Shown: positions 1-11,182, counted from the stretch's first letter. The stretch: 64,000 bases of DNA from Flaccisagitta enflata (GCA_965153355.1 OZ231127.1:4898001-4962000), one strand, 5' to 3'. Translations and numbers: made by a program. Notes: generated by a model not told the origin, from the sequence alone.

Positions 1-274
1 AAGTATCAATATTTTGAGAAATTTTTTGAGGGAACATTGTTTGAAATAAAATTTGCTACAACTTTCTCACAGTATGTTCTGTAAGAATATCGCTCGTTTG
101 GCGGTTGCTAGGGAGCATCACAGGGTTGTCACACATAGTTACGCTCCCTAGCAACGGCTAGACTAGCAATATTCTTACCAGGCGTGCATTTTGTGGAGTA
201 ACAAGTAACCCCGTTACTCGGAAGAACATGATGGCCTCTCGGAAGGTCTTGGAAGAAGAAGAAGAAGAAGGAGG

Positions 275-985
275 AGAACAGGTCGCCCAAGGGCAATATG
301 TGGTCAGCAATACCAGTTGCCCTGCTTTGAGTGATTGTGAATTGGAGTAAGAGGAAGCAGGGCAGCCGCCCCGAAGAGGACAAAGTCCTGTAGAACACAG
401 GGGGACTTTTGTTCGTCCTGCCTGAAGAAGTGGATGAGATGCAATAGAGGGCTGACTGAAGGCCTTCAAGAGCCTAAACTGAGGTTTAAGAAGGCTGATG
501 TAAGGCCTGAGAATGCCAATTGGAAGCTTGGGAGGGCTGACTTGAGGCTTAAGAGAGCTGGATTAAGGCTTGAAAGGTCAGAGGACTGATTTGAAGCCTG
601 AGAGCAATAAATTGAGGCTTAGATAGCTGATTTGAGGCCTGAGAGGCCTAGTTTGAGGCCTGAGAGGCCAGGTTTGAGGCCTGAGGATTTGGATTTGAGG
701 CCTACAAAGCCCAATTTGAGGCCTGAGAGGCCAGGTTTGAGGCCTGAGAGGTTGGATTTGAGGCCCGAGAGGCCGGATTTGAGGCCTGAGAGGCTGGATT
801 TGAGGCCTGAGAGGCCGGATTTGAGGCCTGAGAGGCCAGAATTGGAGCCTGAGAGGCCAGGTTTGAGGTCTCAGAGGCCAGATTTGAGGCCTGAGGAGCC
901 TGATGGGGGGGATGAACGAACGAACGGACAAACAAACGAAAGTCCCCCTGTGTTCTACAGGACTTCGTCCCCATCGGGGCCGCTG
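275..985. mobile_element. family B element (palindromic arms, 24-bp minisatellite)
   Basis: It starts with the arm GGTCGCCCAAGGGCAATATG, then GCAGGGCAGCCGCCCCGAAG and 'tcctgtagaacacaggggg'. A tandem block of GAGGCCTGAGAGGC-type units (about 480-900) follows, and the arm returns inverted at 940-985 (CCCCCTGTGTTCTACAGGAC ... GGGGCCGCTGCCC). Open frames over this block are repeat translations. Confidence 0.7.
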
Positions 986-989
986 CCCA

Positions 990-1520
990 AAAAGAAGAAG
1001 AAGAAGAAAAAGAAAAAGAAAAAGAAAAGGAAAAGGAAAAGGAAAAGGAAAAGGAAAAGGAGAAAGAAAAAGAAGAACAAGAAGAAGGAGAAAAAGAAAG
1101 AAACAGAAATACATGAAAAAAAAAAGAATGAAAAAAATAAAGAAAGAATGAGTCAAGGAATAACAAGCTTGACAGTCTCGTGCTCCGTTTTCAATTACAC
1201 ATACAGCTGTAAAATTACCTATTACCAAATTGGCTTTATTCTATAAAAGAAAGTTATTCCTTCCTTCCTTACCTTCTTACATCCTTCCTTCATTTAAATC
1301 CTCCTTTCCTTTCTTCTCCATTCCTTCCTTTCTTCCCTTCTTTCTCTCTTCCTTCTTTTCTTACTTCCTTCCCTCCTTTCCTCCTTTCCTCCCATTCCTT
1401 CCCTTCCTTCTTTTGTCCCTTTCCTTTCCTTCTGCCTCCTTCCTTTCCTCTTTTGATTTCTTCCTTCGTTTCTTCCTTCATTCTTTCCTTCCTTCTTCGC
1501 ATTTCCACCTTCCTTCCATT
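990..1520. repeat. polypurine tract followed by TTCC-rich polypyrimidine tract
   Basis: About 990-1145 is AAGAAG/GGAAAA purine repeat. About 1256-1515 is a degenerate CTTC/TTCC tract on the same strand. Together they could form a long imperfect hairpin. No coding signal. Confidence 0.8.
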
Positions 1521-1853
1521 TGTGTAATGTGATGTGAGCAACAATTCATCCCATATAAAACTCACACAATTATCCAAATAAGAAACATTAAACTGTAAAG
1601 AAAATCTGAAAAAATACGGACATTTATATAGTGTAATGTAGTGGACTTTAAGAAGAATAGGGTAGTTTGGTAGGTAATTAGACAGGGTAAGGGGATTTGC
1701 CAAGTCGGAAGATCCCAGGGCAAAATATAAGATACTCGGAAGGAAAGAAAAAAAATGCACGCCTGATTCTTACAGAACATATTGTGGGAAAGTTGTAGCA
1801 AATTTTTTTTTAAACAATGTTCCCTTAAAAAATTTCTCAAAATATTGATACTT

Positions 1854-2186
1854 TAGCGTGAATATATAGAAATGTGTTTCCATGGCAACCAACACCCATG
1901 GGCAATAAAGCATCCTTTTATTAGTCTATATTTTAAATATCAGTCTCTTAAGTTTATTTTTCTTCCTGTAATGACTTCCCCCATATTTCCAAGTCTAGAC
2001 GACATCTACTGTATTACATCATTCTACGATTGTTTTTAGTCATTTGTGAAAAAGTTGTCCAAAGTTTGACAATGGACGAACTGTCACTGTTTTCAAAAAT
2101 CTTCTTCCTTTTGACAAAATTGTCTCGCTTGATTTGACTATGCAATTGATTTAAGTATTTTCCACGCGGTGAGGCTGATTTTATTC
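1854..2186. other. no gene seen; short duplicated motif
   Basis: Nothing coding. About 1982-2016 (TTTCCAAGTCTAGACGACAT and flanks) recurs near 7755-7785 just upstream of the ShKT exon, so this may be a leftover of another duplicated copy of that locus. Confidence 0.5.
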
Positions 2187-2546
2187 GAAACAAGGCCAAC
2201 ACCTATAAGTCGCGTGCAGGACATAGATAACATAGGATGACTCAAATTGACTTGAAATGACTTAAGATAACTTGAAATGACTTAAAAAGACATAAAATGA
2301 TGATAAATGACTTTTACGACTAAAATTACCTAATTGACTAAAGTGACTTAATATTACGTTTAATGACTTAAAATGACTTACAATGACCTAAAATGACTAA
2401 TAATGACTTAAAATGACTGAGAATGACTAAAATGGCCTAGAATGACCAAGAATAACTAAAAGCGATAAAAAAAGGAAAGTGTGACCGATGGACCAACAGA
2501 CCAACAGACGGACAGATGGACAAAGCGCGTGCACGCGACTAAAAAT
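2187..2546 (-). mobile_element. family A element, AATGACTT minisatellite subtype
   Basis: It begins ACAAGGCCAACACC and ends with the hairpin CGCGTGCACGCG plus ACTAAAAA. The middle is about twenty degenerate AATGACTTAA units, followed by GACCAACAGAC-type repeats. About 25 relatives occur in both orientations in the window. Confidence 0.75.
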
Positions 2547-2655
2547 TGACTGGAGGACAAAGTTTGAACAGAAGAGAACCAGAACTTTCCTCCACAAAAT
2601 TTAGTCATTTTCACATTTTGTTTTATGGCCTTCGCGATCATTTCAAACTAATCTA

Positions 2656-3245
2656 CTATCTAGGCGGAAAAAATCTTTCGTCCTGTAACAAAACCGTATT
2701 CATTGGTGCAAAAATGAATATAAATCAATTTTAAATCCATCAATAATTAGTGTGAGCTCCCTATGACTGTATCTGGGCAGCTATCTGTTTCGGAAGTGAC
2801 TTGTAGAGCTGTTCAAGGTACTCAGGAGTGAAGGTTTGCCAAATCGTTTTTGTGATTTTTTTTATCTATTATTTACTACATTTAGACTCAAAGCTTTCAA
2901 GACAATCATCAAATCATCAAAAAATTGGTGACATGAATGAAACCCTTCAAATGTGCAAGCAGACCACGCAAACCGCATCTGTCTAGCTAAACGCGTTTAG
3001 TAGTTATTCAAAAAAGAGTGAATTGATATCATCAGAAGATTGACAAGAAATGGCAAAAGTGAAACTGAAGTATTTCAGTCAAAGTTAAATAGCTCTTGGA
3101 TGCATAGAGCTAGAGGGCTGCGGTTTACGTCAATCCCTTGCAAATTTGAAGGGCTTTAATTGTCTCACAAATTTTTTGATGATTGGTTGATTCTAACCTG
3201 AGATATGCATGTAAACATACCGAAAGATTTTTTCCGCTTAGATAG
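2656..3245. mobile_element. truncated Tc1/mariner-type element
   Basis: Inverted ends CTATCTAGGCGG.../...CCGCTTAGATAG with shared AAAAAATCTTTCG are flanked by TA on both sides (2654-2655 and 3246-3247), the Tc1/mariner target duplication. At 590 bp it is far shorter than an autonomous copy. A smaller inverted pair (about 2910-2965 and 3130-3195, sharing CCCTTCAAAT and AATCATCAAAAAAT) suggests a further nested foldback. Confidence 0.8.
2735..2846 (-). pseudogene. Tc1-like transposase C-terminal relic
   Basis: The minus-strand frame reads QTFTPEYLEQLYKSLPKQ then IAAQIQS, a stop, and GAHTNY. This resembles the last ~35 residues of Tc1-family transposases, where a short helix with 'SMPRR' and then 'KGG-T-Y' is typical. 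The in-frame stop and missing catalytic core show that it is dead. It lies inside the TA-flanked element, which supports the assignment. Confidence 0.6.
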
Positions 3246-3579
3246 TAATGTCAAAACGTCAAAATGTCAAATATCTCAATCTTGAGGGTAAAAAGGAAAA
3301 AAACAGACCATTGCAAATTCTTGCTTGTGAACCTGAAAGTAAGACCCCTCTTTGTCATATGTAATTTATGTAATTTATGTTATAATGTAATTTTTGATGA
3401 TATTGCAGGGTGGTGTCGCAACTAAATTGCAACATAGAGAATTAATTTCTGAAAAAAAAAATCTGATCTTTGTTTGCAGTTTTTGCATGTTTTCAAAGTT
3501 GGCACATGGTTTCTGACTGTGGGTTTTTTACCTCTTATTTTCTGAAAATGGTGGAAAATAGCAGAAAATACATAGGTTT
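3246..3579. other. no feature seen
   Basis: AT-rich sequence with short runs. No conserved coding frame, RNA gene or repeat boundary recognised. Confidence 0.4.
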
Positions 3580-4084
3580 ATTTGGAAAAAAGTCGAAGAA
3601 TACCTTCGGCTTTTTGAGACCTACGGCGGAAATCGATTTTCCGTTTTTTTTTCTCATGAGTGGTTTGCGAAAGTTGAGCAATTTTGGGAGCCGAATGAGA
3701 CTATGCATGAAATTGATAGCTAAGAAAGAACTAAATCTCCTCTTTAAGATGACTCCAAGCAGAATTCTGTGGGATTGATAGTTTCAGAGCTATGATTTTC
3801 TGAATCTTTTTTTATTTTTTCCCATTTTTCCCGTTTTTCCCAAAAATGAGGAATCAAATTATTGAAGTTTATTTGAACTTCAAATTGTCCCAGATGATGA
3901 TTGTGCATGCTGGCAGCAAAGTCTCTCACTCTTTTAGTCGTGGAATCTATAAGAGGCTTTGTCCATCTGTCCGTCAGTCCATCTGTTGGTCTATTGGTCC
4001 ATCAAACCATCCATGGTGATCAAGTTGAAAAGTGGAAAAACAAGGGTTCTCTCTCTGTCTCTCTCTCTGTTTCATTCTCTGTCC

Positions 4085-4120
<36 letters not shown>

Positions 4121-4121
4121 T

Positions 4122-4182
<61 letters not shown>

Positions 4183-4201
4183 GCATTTACGACTTTTTTC
4201 C
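3580..4201 (+). mobile_element. TIR element with nested microsatellites (first copy)
   Basis: The ends share TTGGAAAAAAGTCG in inverted orientation. The body from about 3590 to 3910 matches 8760-9065 in the opposite orientation. A (GTCT)n then (CT)n tract fills 4080-4180, and a family A subtype end (TAGTCGTGGAATCTATAAGA) is embedded at about 3935. The inverted relative at 8322-9065 is a second insertion of the same family. Confidence 0.65.
4080..4180. repeat. (GTCT)n then (CT)n microsatellite
   Basis: About fifteen GTCT units pass directly into CT dinucleotides. Confidence 0.9.
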
Positions 4202-5512
4202 AACGGCGATTAATCGCCTTTATTGGTAAATCACATACATTGTTGTTACAGGCCGACTATCATGAAATTTTACAAGCAAAAAGATCTTTTTTTCAGAAAT
4301 TGATTTGAGATTCCAGAGGCTGAGATATGACGATTTGGGACACTAGTTAGTGTAAATGAACAATGAAGCATGCGACTTTTGTTCTACTGTTTTTGTGAAC
4401 CTAATTGACAGCATTTTGGTTTTAACATCTGGGTTTCTCTGGTCCCAAACTCTTATTTCGTTTTTGTCATTTTTTCTCAATCAGCAATAAACATTCTTTT
4501 TCTTTAATTGATAAGAGTCTTTCTGGTCGCGGACAAGCGCTCTACACCTTGCCGTGTCGGTTGGTCCGTCGGTAGGTCTATCCCGTAATCTTTTTGAATT
4601 CCAAGCGTTTTTTGCACAACTGCTCCTGCCCAAACTTCTGCGACTGGATTGCCGTGCATCCGGCCTTGTTTATAAGAGACGTGAGCCTGAGATCTACCAA
4701 AATTTCAAGAACAAAACAAAAGAATGCCTAGGCTGAGATTCAGTTATGATAATTCCTGAGGAGATTATGTCAAGAATTACGTAGTAAGTAGTAAATGACA
4801 ATAGTCAATTTTTTTCAGAAAAATAGTTAGTTTTTCTGAAAAAGACTACTTTCATAGTTTTGCCTGTTAAATTGGGCAAGATATTCAATGCTCTTTAGTA
4901 ATAAACAAATTTTTTTACTAAAGATAGAAAAATCACAAAATTATGTAATCAAACACAGTTTTTTTTACGAGTCAAAAAGATTAAGAACAATTTAGCCTTA
5001 AAACGGTAGAAAATTTAAGAGAACACAGGCTGAGTTCAAAACATGATGTCTCTTATAAGAAAAACGTGTACCTGATTTAACAGCCAAACCAAATGATCAT
5101 ATGCTATTCTAGGGTCTCATGGACATATGAATAAAGTATATACAATGCATTTTAGAGTTGATGCTCGTTAAACCTGCGCAGAAGAAATTTTTCAACGCGT
5201 GCAGGCGAATCTTGATGTTGGTCTGTTGGTCCGTCGGTTGGGCTCTTTTTTTTTTTAACGCAGTTCTAACAATTTGGCATCAGACCAAAACGCCCAACTC
5301 TTTAAAGATCATGAAAGCTTCAGAATACCGATGGTTTATCAGCACTTGAAGATCATTTGATCAGGAGGGAGCGGATTAAAGGGAGCGGAGCAGCAATACT
5401 AATTTGGTTTCGATCTTCTTTGCCACAAATCAATCATCCTCAAACTCATTATCATTATCATTGGCATTGCTATGCTACTGTGAAATTCGAGTATTCAACA
5501 TGTCGATTGAAA
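4202..5512. other. mostly featureless; two family A fragments
   Basis: A family A copy (+) runs from about 4526 (GGTCGCGGACAAGCGCTCTA) to 4669 (TGCATCCGGCCTTGTT). A partial copy is at about 5198-5260. The remainder is AT-rich with no supportable gene. Confidence 0.55.
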
Positions 5513-5800
5513 ACAAGGCCGGATACGCGGCTACCGAAGTCGCCTTCGGGTGGGCAGGGGTAGTGACGAAAAAAGTGTTACCAACCGACAGATTATTCAA
5601 CGGACCATCCGACGGACCATCTGTACATCAAAAGACCCGATGGCGCCGCCCAGGTGGTGGGTCGATTGGCCTTCATTAGAAGCCTGCAAACCGCGCTCAA
5701 TAACTGCCTGGTGATTTCCTTGGTTAACAACAAAAACGGACCAATCTACCGAAATAGCGGGTAGAAAAATAGGGCGAAATAGCGCGTGCACGCGACTTAT
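5513..5800 (-). mobile_element. family A element
   Basis: ACAAGGCCGGATACGCGGCT at the left, GGGTGGGCAGGGG inside, and the hairpin GCGCGTGCACGCGACTT at the right. Confidence 0.65.
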
Positions 5801-6114
5801 TAGGATGAGCCCATTTTCAAACACTCTGGGTGACATAACGCTTTTCTCTCGATACTCGAAATGTTTTGGCGTTGCTATCAAATTCGTTTTTGACTTTTGT
5901 ACTTTGCTTTTTCTGTATCCGCCTCTTCACGACGTAACTTTTGCGTAGGGAGAAGAAATCGCAGTCTACTTTTTTGGGAGAAATTTGCGAGTAAAAAAAG
6001 TACGGAGGTCAAATGTGCTTAACGTCGCGTAAGGACTCTTGCTTCCAGAGTAGTGAAGGCATTCAGATACTATCTATCTACATGTGCATCTGTCCTCTTT
6101 TGTTTATTTCTCAG
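5801..6114. other. no gene seen; presumed upstream intron
   Basis: Ends in TTTATTTCTCAG, a good acceptor for the next exon. Otherwise nothing recognised. Confidence 0.45.
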
Positions 6115-6261
6115 GTGGTATGAATGGTTATCCTGACTCAGTTTGTCGAACCGAGAATTCTTGTCAGCAACGAATACAATGTCGTGATCAAACTCTTGCT
6201 GCCATTCTGAAATGGACATTTAACCATAATAATCAAAGCTCGAATCTCACCATTTGCCCAA
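6115..6261 (+). CDS. internal exon of ShKT-domain gene
   Basis: A 147-bp exon lies between acceptor TTTATTTCTCAG and donor AGTAAGAG, starting in phase 2 and leaving one base over. It encodes ~48 residues with four cysteines (SVCRTENSC, QCRD, TICP) and potential N-glycosylation sites (NQSS, NLT). I do not recognise the domain. An identical-length exon with very similar sequence occurs at 33899-34045, which shows selection on an exon rather than a chance frame. The leftover base joins in frame to the ShKT exon at 7832. Earlier exons and the signal peptide were not found in the window. The intron after it opens with a (GACT)n run (6268-6288), a placement also seen in the paralog. Confidence 0.7.
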
Positions 6262-6292
6262 GTAAGAGACTGACTGACTGACTGACTGTCTG
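6262..6292. repeat. (GACT)n at a splice donor
   Basis: GACT units begin six bases after the GT of the donor. Confidence 0.8.
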
Positions 6293-6736
6293 GCCATGGA
6301 AATCTAAACTTATAAACAAGCATCAACTTTGAAGTGGACCTGCTTATCAATGAATAAAGCTACCAACCCCAAATTGGACTTTGAACCACTCCTTACAATG
6401 TTACCAGTTTGGTTGTTTTTGTCTGTGTGTTTCAGAGCTGCATCTTTTTAGTTGATGCTTGTTTTAGGTGGAAAGCTTTTTTGTTTGGGAAGATGGGACA
6501 GCTGGTGTCGTCTATACTTGGCCATATGGGGCCCTCATATCCTCAGTACCATTCAAATGAAATAAAACTGTGTGTGTGAATAATGCATATGTCCTATAGG
6601 GTTAACTCTGGGGTGTGGCAGATCTATGGATAGAAAATTCTCTTGCATAGACTAAATGAAATTCGTAACACGCTAACAGCTGCTGAAATTGGTCTCGGGT
6701 TAACCCACTTGACCTTAGATTTGTCACAGTCAGTTT
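6293..6736. other. intron, nothing recognised
   Basis: AT-rich. No ORF or repeat match noted. Confidence 0.4.
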
Positions 6737-6932
6737 TTTAGTCGCGTGCAAGCGACTTTACAACCCGCTCTGTCCATCGGTCCATCTGTCAGTCGGTCAC
6801 GCTTAGCTTTTTTTGGCGTATACGGGCGGTTTTGGGGTTACTACTCCTGCCCAAATATTTGGTTGGTCAATTTCATTACTGCCCCTGCCCACCTGCACGC
6901 GACTAGGGTAGCCGTGTATCCGGCCTTTTTTT
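6737..6932 (+). mobile_element. family A element
   Basis: TTTAGTCGCGTGCAAGCGAC at the left end, GCCGTGTATCCGGCC at the right. Confidence 0.7.
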
Positions 6933-7111
6933 ATAGGTGCCAAGTTCTAATCCAAGGTGGCTTTGCAATTTAACAAGGCCAAGTAGGCCTATAGGTGCGT
7001 GTGGATCGTTGAACGCATTACCAACCGAGCGACCAACCAACCGACCAACGGATACAGCCAGTTATAGAGGTGCTTTGTCGCACCTAAAGAAATAGATGAA
7101 GTTGAAATACT

Positions 7112-7653
7112 GCAAACACAAGTGACGCGAGGTCACAATATCATTGCGGACGAGTGGACAGGGGTGGCTAACCCTCATCCAAACCCAACACCTCATGCAA
7201 CGCCCCACTCAACCCCCCACCCAACCCCCTTTCCAACACGGACACATACTCAAAACGCTTGTTTTCCCACTTTTCCACTCAAGCTTACTGACAGACGGAC
7301 CAATGGATGGACGGACGGACCAATGGACGGACGGACGGAGGGATGGACAAACTAAAAAGTGATTGATCCAACAGTCTTTTTCTAAGTTTTTTTGGTCGCG
7401 TGCTACGCGACTCTACACCCCGCTTTGTCCATCTGTCTGTCAGTCCGTCAGTCCGTCAGTCTGTTGGTCCGTCCATCGGCCGGACCGTTCGTCGGCCGGT
7501 CCGTCCGTCCGCCGGTCCATTCGTCACACTTTACTTTTTTTGGTTTTTTGCGGTTTTTGGCCTCACTGCTCCTGCCCAAATGATCAAGTGACCTCAAATA
7601 CAGCCCCTGCCCACCCGCACGCGACTGGGGAAGCCGTGCATCCGGTCTTGTTC
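7112..7653. mobile_element. two family A copies, opposite orientation
   Basis: The first (about 7112-7355, -) is the subtype with GACGCGAGGTCACAATATC and ends GGACAAACTAAAAA. The second (7385-7653, +) runs from GGTCGCGTGCTACGCGAC to GTGCATCCGGTCTTGTT. Both carry GGACGGACGGACC/GTCCGTCCGTCGG-type internal repeats. Confidence 0.65.
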
Positions 7654-7831
7654 CTAAGGTAAGCTGTTAAGGGATGCCATACCCCACCATCACATTACAC
7701 CAGCAAAACATCAGTCCCCTCACTGTGCTGATATTCAGGTTATAAGCTCCCCGTATTTCCAAGTCTAGACGACATCTACTGTAGCATCCTTATCAATTTC
7801 AAACTATTCAATATCCGTGTTTGTTTGACAG

Positions 7832-8247
7832 ATTCAACAACTGCTTGCAGCGACACAAATGCCCACTGCGAATGGTGGGCTGCCAGCGGAGAATGTGGCA
7901 AAAATCCTGATTACATGTTGACAAACTGCGTCAAATCTTGTGGACTATGCGATCAAAGCGGTCAACAGCAGGAGGATGATTGTATCAATCTAGGCGACCA
8001 TGGTGATGATGGTGGAGGTGGTGATGGTGGCAGTTATGGTGGTGTCAATGGAGGTGGTGATAGTGTTGGTGTTGGTGGTGGTAGCGATGTAATAGATGGA
8101 AATGTAGGTAACGATAATGCTGTTGGAGATTCTAATGGGAGTCACAGTGGCGGGATCGTAGTTGTTGCTAAAGGCTCCCTTATTGTGTTAAGTACAAAGA
8201 TTGTTTTTATTCATTTCTCTACTGTTTCTTTGATTAATTGTATTTGA
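7832..8247 (+). CDS. terminal exon: ShKT domain, Gly/Asp-rich linker, hydrophobic tail
   Basis: Acceptor TTTGTTTGACAG precedes the exon, which continues the frame of 6115-6261. The first ~38 codons are a ShKT domain with all six cysteines in order (TACSD...HCEWWA, GECGKNP, TNCVKSCGLC). ShKT modules are found in metridin/ShK toxins and as accessory domains of many secreted enzymes, so toxicity is not implied. About 60 Gly/Asp/Ser-rich residues follow, then an ~30-residue hydrophobic end (GGIVVVAKGSLIVLS...), which could be a GPI-anchor signal or a membrane tail. The stop is at 8245-8247. The 3' end is duplicated at 37035-37160. Confidence 0.8.
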
Positions 8248-8249
8248 AA

Positions 8250-8255
8250 AATAAA
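8250..8255 (+). promoter_or_regulatory. polyadenylation signal AATAAA
   Basis: It lies three bases after the ShKT gene stop, with a T-rich stretch downstream before the inserted element at about 8300. Confidence 0.55.
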
Positions 8256-8321
8256 TGGATAATGTCTTTGATTTGTGTCATTACTCTGTTTTGTCTACCA
8301 ACAAGGGCGGCTAATCGCCGT

Positions 8322-8384
8322 AGGAAAAAAGTCGTAAATGCTGCTCGAGAAAATGAGAGAGGGAAACAGTGTGAGAGAGAAAAA

Positions 8385-8482
<98 letters not shown>

Positions 8483-9065
8483 AAGAGAGGGAGAAAGAGA
8501 CAGAGGAGGAGGGGGAGAAAGAGAAAGAGAGAGAAACAGAGAAAAACAGGTAACATGGGGTTACAATATCGTTGCGGACAGGTGGACATCCAACCCCCAT
8601 CCACATCCCAACCCTACACACAAGCATCTAGACCGCTTGTTTTTCCACTTTTTCACTCAGACAGACAGACGGACCAACCAAACGATGGATGAACTGAAGG
8701 AAATTCCTCTCATAGAGTTCGGAGTTGAAATGAGAGAGATATTGTACTGCCAGGATGCACAATCATCACCTGGGAGATCTCGAAGTTTAAATAAACTTCA
8801 ACTAACTTGATTCCTTGTTTTTGGGAAAAATGCAAAAAATTTGAAGAAATGAATAAAGATTTAAAAAATCATAGCTCCATAACTATCAATCGCACAGAAT
8901 TTTGCTTGGCGTCATCTGAAAGAGGAGATTTAGCTCTTTCTTAGCTATTGATTTCATGCGTAGTACCATTTGGCCCCAAAAGCTTATCAACTTTCTCAAA
9001 CGCTTGGAAATCCAAAAAACTCTGTAGGACTCAAAAAGACCGAAGTCTCTTCGACTTTTTTCCAA
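8322..9065 (-). mobile_element. TIR element with (GA)n, second copy
   Basis: GGAAAAAAGTCG and its inverse bound a block that matches 3580-4201 in reverse. A (GA)n/(GACA)n tract occupies 8391-8482 and a family A subtype piece (TTACAATATCGTTGCGGACA) is at about 8560. The segmental duplicate near 37195-37215 lacks this block and gives an approximate empty site. Confidence 0.7.
8391..8482. repeat. (GA)n then (GACA)n microsatellite
   Basis: About 35 GA units followed by GACA units. Confidence 0.9.
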
Positions 9066-9340
9066 ATCATAAGATACCTACTCTTTCAGTCTCTCAATGA
9101 CAAAACAAAATCAATGTAATCTAATGATAATACCGTAATAAGTTACATGCAAAGAAATAACTTTCGCATGCTGCAGTGGCAATTTTTTATACATGAAAAA
9201 TGGAATCATGAAAAATCTACAAGAGTGAGAGAACAACACCCTTTGCTGGGCAATTAGAAAAAAAAGGACATGATAAACGGCGTGGCAGGCCAGACAATTA
9301 AGGACGACGGACAACCAACAGACAGACAGACTTTTGTTAC
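9066..9340. repeat. 3' flank of duplicated ShKT locus, copy 1
   Basis: It shares long collinear stretches with about 37210-37500 (TAAGTTACATGCAAAGAAA, ATGAAAAATGGAATCATG, ACAACACCCTTTGCTGGG). No coding function seen. Confidence 0.75.
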
Positions 9341-9423
9341 CAGCAGAATTATGCACAATAAAAGATAGTTGATCGGATACTTGTAAAACGGAGGTTGTAA
9401 AAAGAGATCATGAAATTAACTAG

Positions 9424-9915
9424 AACAAGGCGGAATACACGGCTACCCTAGTTGTGCGGATGGGCAGGAGCAGTGCTGGAGAAGGTCACCAGGGCATCTA
9501 GGCTGGAGCCGTATGCTCAAAAAGCTCAAAAACACCGAAAAAGTAAAAAGGGGACCAACCGACGGACCGACATAGCGGGGTGTAGAGTCGCGTAGCACGC
9601 GACTAAAAACCATTTCGATATCAAATGCAAAGGAGGGTCAAATCATAATTTGGACTCTCTCCATTTTTCTCATTTCTGGTAAATTCTTTGGCTACAAATT
9701 TTTTTTGCGGACATGCAACTCTATAAGAGGCATTGTCCATCCGTTGGTCCGTTGCTTGGTTGGTCCGACGGTCTAGTGGTAGTGATTGAGTCAGTAAGTG
9801 GAAAAACGAGTGTTTTGGATACCGTTTGTGTATGTTTGTGTGGGGGGGGGGCATTGGAGTGTAGATGGGGGTTGGAAGCCCCTGCCCAACCATCCGCAAC
9901 GATATTGTGACCCCG
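9424..9915. mobile_element. two family A copies
   Basis: 9424-9607 (-): AACAAGGCGGAATACACGGC to GTCGCGTAGCACGCGACTAA. About 9700-9915 (+): subtype with GCAACTCTATAAGAGG and CGCAACGATATTGTGACC. Confidence 0.65.
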
Positions 9916-9956
9916 TGTTACATATTTTTCTGAATGATGGACCTGAAAGATGTAAT

Positions 9957-10400
9957 TACAGTGGAACCCCGCTTCAGTCTTGAATTTCGCGACTTGAACA
10001 CAACTTGTCACCGATGATTCTTTAAGATGCGTCAGGAACGCATCTCTATAAGAGAGTCTGTCCGTCCGTCCGTCCATCCCCTCTGTCCGTCCGTCCCCTC
10101 CGTACATCCATTTGTCCCTCTGTCTGTCCGTCTTTCCGTCCATCCATTTGTCCGTCCGTCTTACCGCTCATCCATTTGTTCGTCCGTCTTTCCGTCTTTC
10201 CGTCTTTCCGTCCATCCATCCATCTGTCTGTCTGTCTGTCCGTTTGTCCGTCCGTTACGCCTGTGCAAAAACCGCGTTTCTCGGCCGTTTTGGGTCACCG
10301 TGAGATCCTATACTGAGACAAATGATCAACCAACATGCTCCCAAGAGCCTCATTCAATACTCAGTTTTCTGTTTGTCCATCTGTCTCTCCAGATATGTAC
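9957..10400. repeat. pogo-like terminus and (GTCC)n-rich block
   Basis: TTACAGTGGAACCCCGCTTC at 9957 resembles pogo/Tigger inverted ends. A degenerate GTCCGTCC/GTCTTTCC tract follows at 10060-10255, introduced by GCGTCAGGAACGC. Confidence 0.45.
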
Positions 10401-10557
10401 ATGACATGATCAATACACGCAAAGACACAGTCCAGACGCATCGTCCAGTCAGGCTTGTTCCCACCTCTCTTCCCTCGAAGCACACCTTCTAAAAAAATCT
10501 TTTTTTCATCAACCCACTATCATGCAATTTTTACTTCGTGTACAGATGTGATATGTA

Positions 10558-10975
10558 CAGTCGACCCTCGCTATAGCGCACCCGCTAATAAGGCACACTC
10601 GCCTATTAAGCATGATATTCTCAGTCCCATAAGAAATTTCATTGCTTTTTCCCTTTTGGCAAAACAGCATAAAGCATGAAGTTGCTCAGTCCATGCGATG
10701 AAATGAAGCTCAACTATAGTAATTTAGTGTGCTAAATATCAATTGTATGAGATATTGCACACCACTATACATGTTTTTATCAAATATCTAAATTATGCAA
10801 ACTTGTACATTGAAAAAAAAAAGAAGAAACATTCAAACATCAAGTAAATTAGGAAGTAATGATTGCTATGATAAAAAAAATCAGCTAGTAAAAAAGTGTT
10901 TCATGATAACGGTGCCCCGCGATAAGGGTCAAAATTGAAGGGTCCCCATGGGGCCGTTATCAAGGGGCAGGGCTG
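10558..10975. mobile_element. pogo/Tigger-like MITE
   Basis: CAGTCGACCCTCGCTATAGC at the left and the imperfect inverse (CGTTATCAAGGGGCAGGGCTG) at the right are flanked by TA (10556-10557, 10976-10977). 418 bp, no transposase. Confidence 0.65.
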
Positions 10976-11182
10976 TATTGCTACATTGCATACTGTCATT
11001 TTATTCTACACCTTCTATTTTGCACTCAATTGGTCTTTATTGTTAGTGAGAGGGAGCGAACCTTGGCGTGAGTTCGAATCCTGCTTAAAAAAACCACTAA
11101 AATGAGGATCTGCTGAGATCTGCCCCATTTATCTTTGAAAACTCATTCGGGTTGTGTTGAGTAACCCAATAGCTGTTGTTGA

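Larger units (their letters stand above)
1..1853. mobile_element. TIR element with ~90-bp inverted ends
   Basis: The first ~95 bases recur inverted at about 1760-1853: both ends carry AAGTATCAATATTTTGAG followed by a shared ACATTGTTT block and a GTTCTGTAAGAAT block. The left arm is interrupted at about 84-172 by a small palindrome (TGCTAGGGAGC...GCTCCCTAGCA). No transposase is visible, so this is a non-autonomous element. Its interior is filled by a family B copy and polypurine/polypyrimidine tracts. The left edge coincides with the window edge, so the true end and target duplication cannot be read. Confidence 0.75.

Noticed and set aside
632-1246. 204-codon frame with RPERPDLR repeats
   Set aside because: Translation of the family B minisatellite and the adjacent polypurine tract.
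6115-6261. SUEL-type galactose-binding lectin exon
   Set aside because: The cysteines and an aromatic pattern looked faintly similar, but the diagnostic lectin motifs are absent.
7832-8247. Toxin gene
   Set aside because: A ShKT fold alone does not indicate toxicity. The Gly-rich linker and hydrophobic tail fit a surface or secreted accessory protein better.
11047-11110. tRNA-like B box (GAGTTCGAATCC)
   Set aside because: No A box, acceptor stem or anticodon arm can be folded around it, and the T stem pairs poorly. At most a decayed tRNA-derived repeat.
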